In this document: piece by piece, positions 63,886 through 64,000 of the stretch
How positions within the stretch are numbered: the stretch's first letter is position 1
Layout of the letters: every line of letters starts with the position of its first letter
Source of the DNA: Lactobacillus sp. Sy-1
GTDB taxonomy: Bacteria > Bacillota > Bacilli > Lactobacillales > Lactobacillaceae
Length of the DNA stretch: 64,000 bases
Assembly: GCF_019303535.1 (NCBI RefSeq)
Contig: NZ_JACCIU010000001.1
Span: 1,488,001 to 1,552,000 of the forward strand
Direction: 5' to 3'
The notes under the pieces: generated by a model
What the model saw: the letters and a program-made list of their open reading frames with translations, nothing else
The model's database searches: none
Told to the model about the DNA's origin: nothing
Program-made: the position numbers and the translations under genes

Positions 63886-64000
63886 CTATAGGATTTGTTT
63901 ATTAACAATGTTCAGTTGCCCATCCAATTCATATTGAATCGGGGCCCCATTGAGAACCTCAACCTTATCAATCGATTGATCGTCAATTCTTTCTAGATAC
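63886..64000 (-). CDS. C-terminal end of an unidentified protein (runs off right edge)
   Basis: Only the last 37 residues of a minus-strand gene are visible, ending in VEVLNGAPIQYELDGQLNIVNKQIL followed by TAG at 63888-63886. The frame is open to the window edge and the segment looks like a beta-rich C-terminal domain. A terminator follows the stop, which supports it being real. I do not recognise the family from so short a piece. Confidence 0.6.
   Translation of the reverse strand, partial: YLERIDDQSIDKVEVLNGAPIQYELDGQLNIVNKQIL

Overview
The window is a stretch of core chromosome from a low-G+C Gram-positive bacterium, almost certainly a member of the Lactobacillaceae. This rests on protein sequences and gene order: uvrBA-yvcK-whiA, comFA-comFC-secA-prfB, dnaX-ybaB-recR-yaaL-tmk-darA-holB-yabA-rsmI, and cysS-mrnC-rlmB-yacP-sigma factor-rpmG-secE-nusG-rplKA-rplJL. 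A PepC aminopeptidase, HPr kinase, class Ib NrdHEF and CIRCE-controlled groESL agree with it. The genus cannot be fixed from the sequence alone. Nothing looks like a prophage, insertion sequence, CRISPR array or recently acquired island.

Layout: 1-1750 carries the end of the window's glycolytic pair (pgk partial, gap). 1850-3930 holds a tRNA-Arg(CCG), a tiny membrane protein, clpP with a CtsR-like operator, and an unknown membrane protein. 4065-11074 has whiA, yvcK, uvrA and uvrB. 11207-16803 is a cell-envelope and carbon-control cluster (pspC-like, holin-like, hprK, lgt, gpsA, galU, trxB). 16898-24580 has a MinJ-like PDZ protein, prfB with its programmed frameshift, secA, comFC, comFA and divergent yigZ. 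24581-30629 has tagO, a KimA-like transporter, groEL, groES and rex. 30802-35160 has an ABC-F ATPase and the tRNA t6A genes tsaD/tsaB with rimI. 35242-43773 is a thioesterase followed by replication and repair genes, SRP RNA and tadA. 44011-47565 is nrdHEF. 47649-50267 is mprF. 50363-57726 is the ribosomal protein/transcription cluster and cysS. 57847-63757 has gltX, radA, dut, rpiA and pepC. A truncated gene runs off the right edge.

Most genes lie on the minus strand in long operons, and nearly every transcription unit ends in a readable Rho-independent terminator. Regulatory logic is visible in several places: CIRCE before groES, a CtsR-like box at clpP, a Rex-like inverted repeat across the rex promoter, NrdR-like repeats before nrdH, an L10 leader before rplJ, and two 23S-like L1-binding mimics before rplK and rplA. 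TTG start codons with strong Shine-Dalgarno sequences are notably common.

I found no obvious new multi-gene system. The most useful leads are small: a thioesterase whose conserved N-terminus has no in-frame start, an lgt gene without a normal start at its ribosome-binding site, genes missing from otherwise conserved neighbourhoods (rapZ, hpf, yacL), a 28-nt near-perfect palindrome in the nrd leader, and a possible SD-sequestering switch before rplJ.
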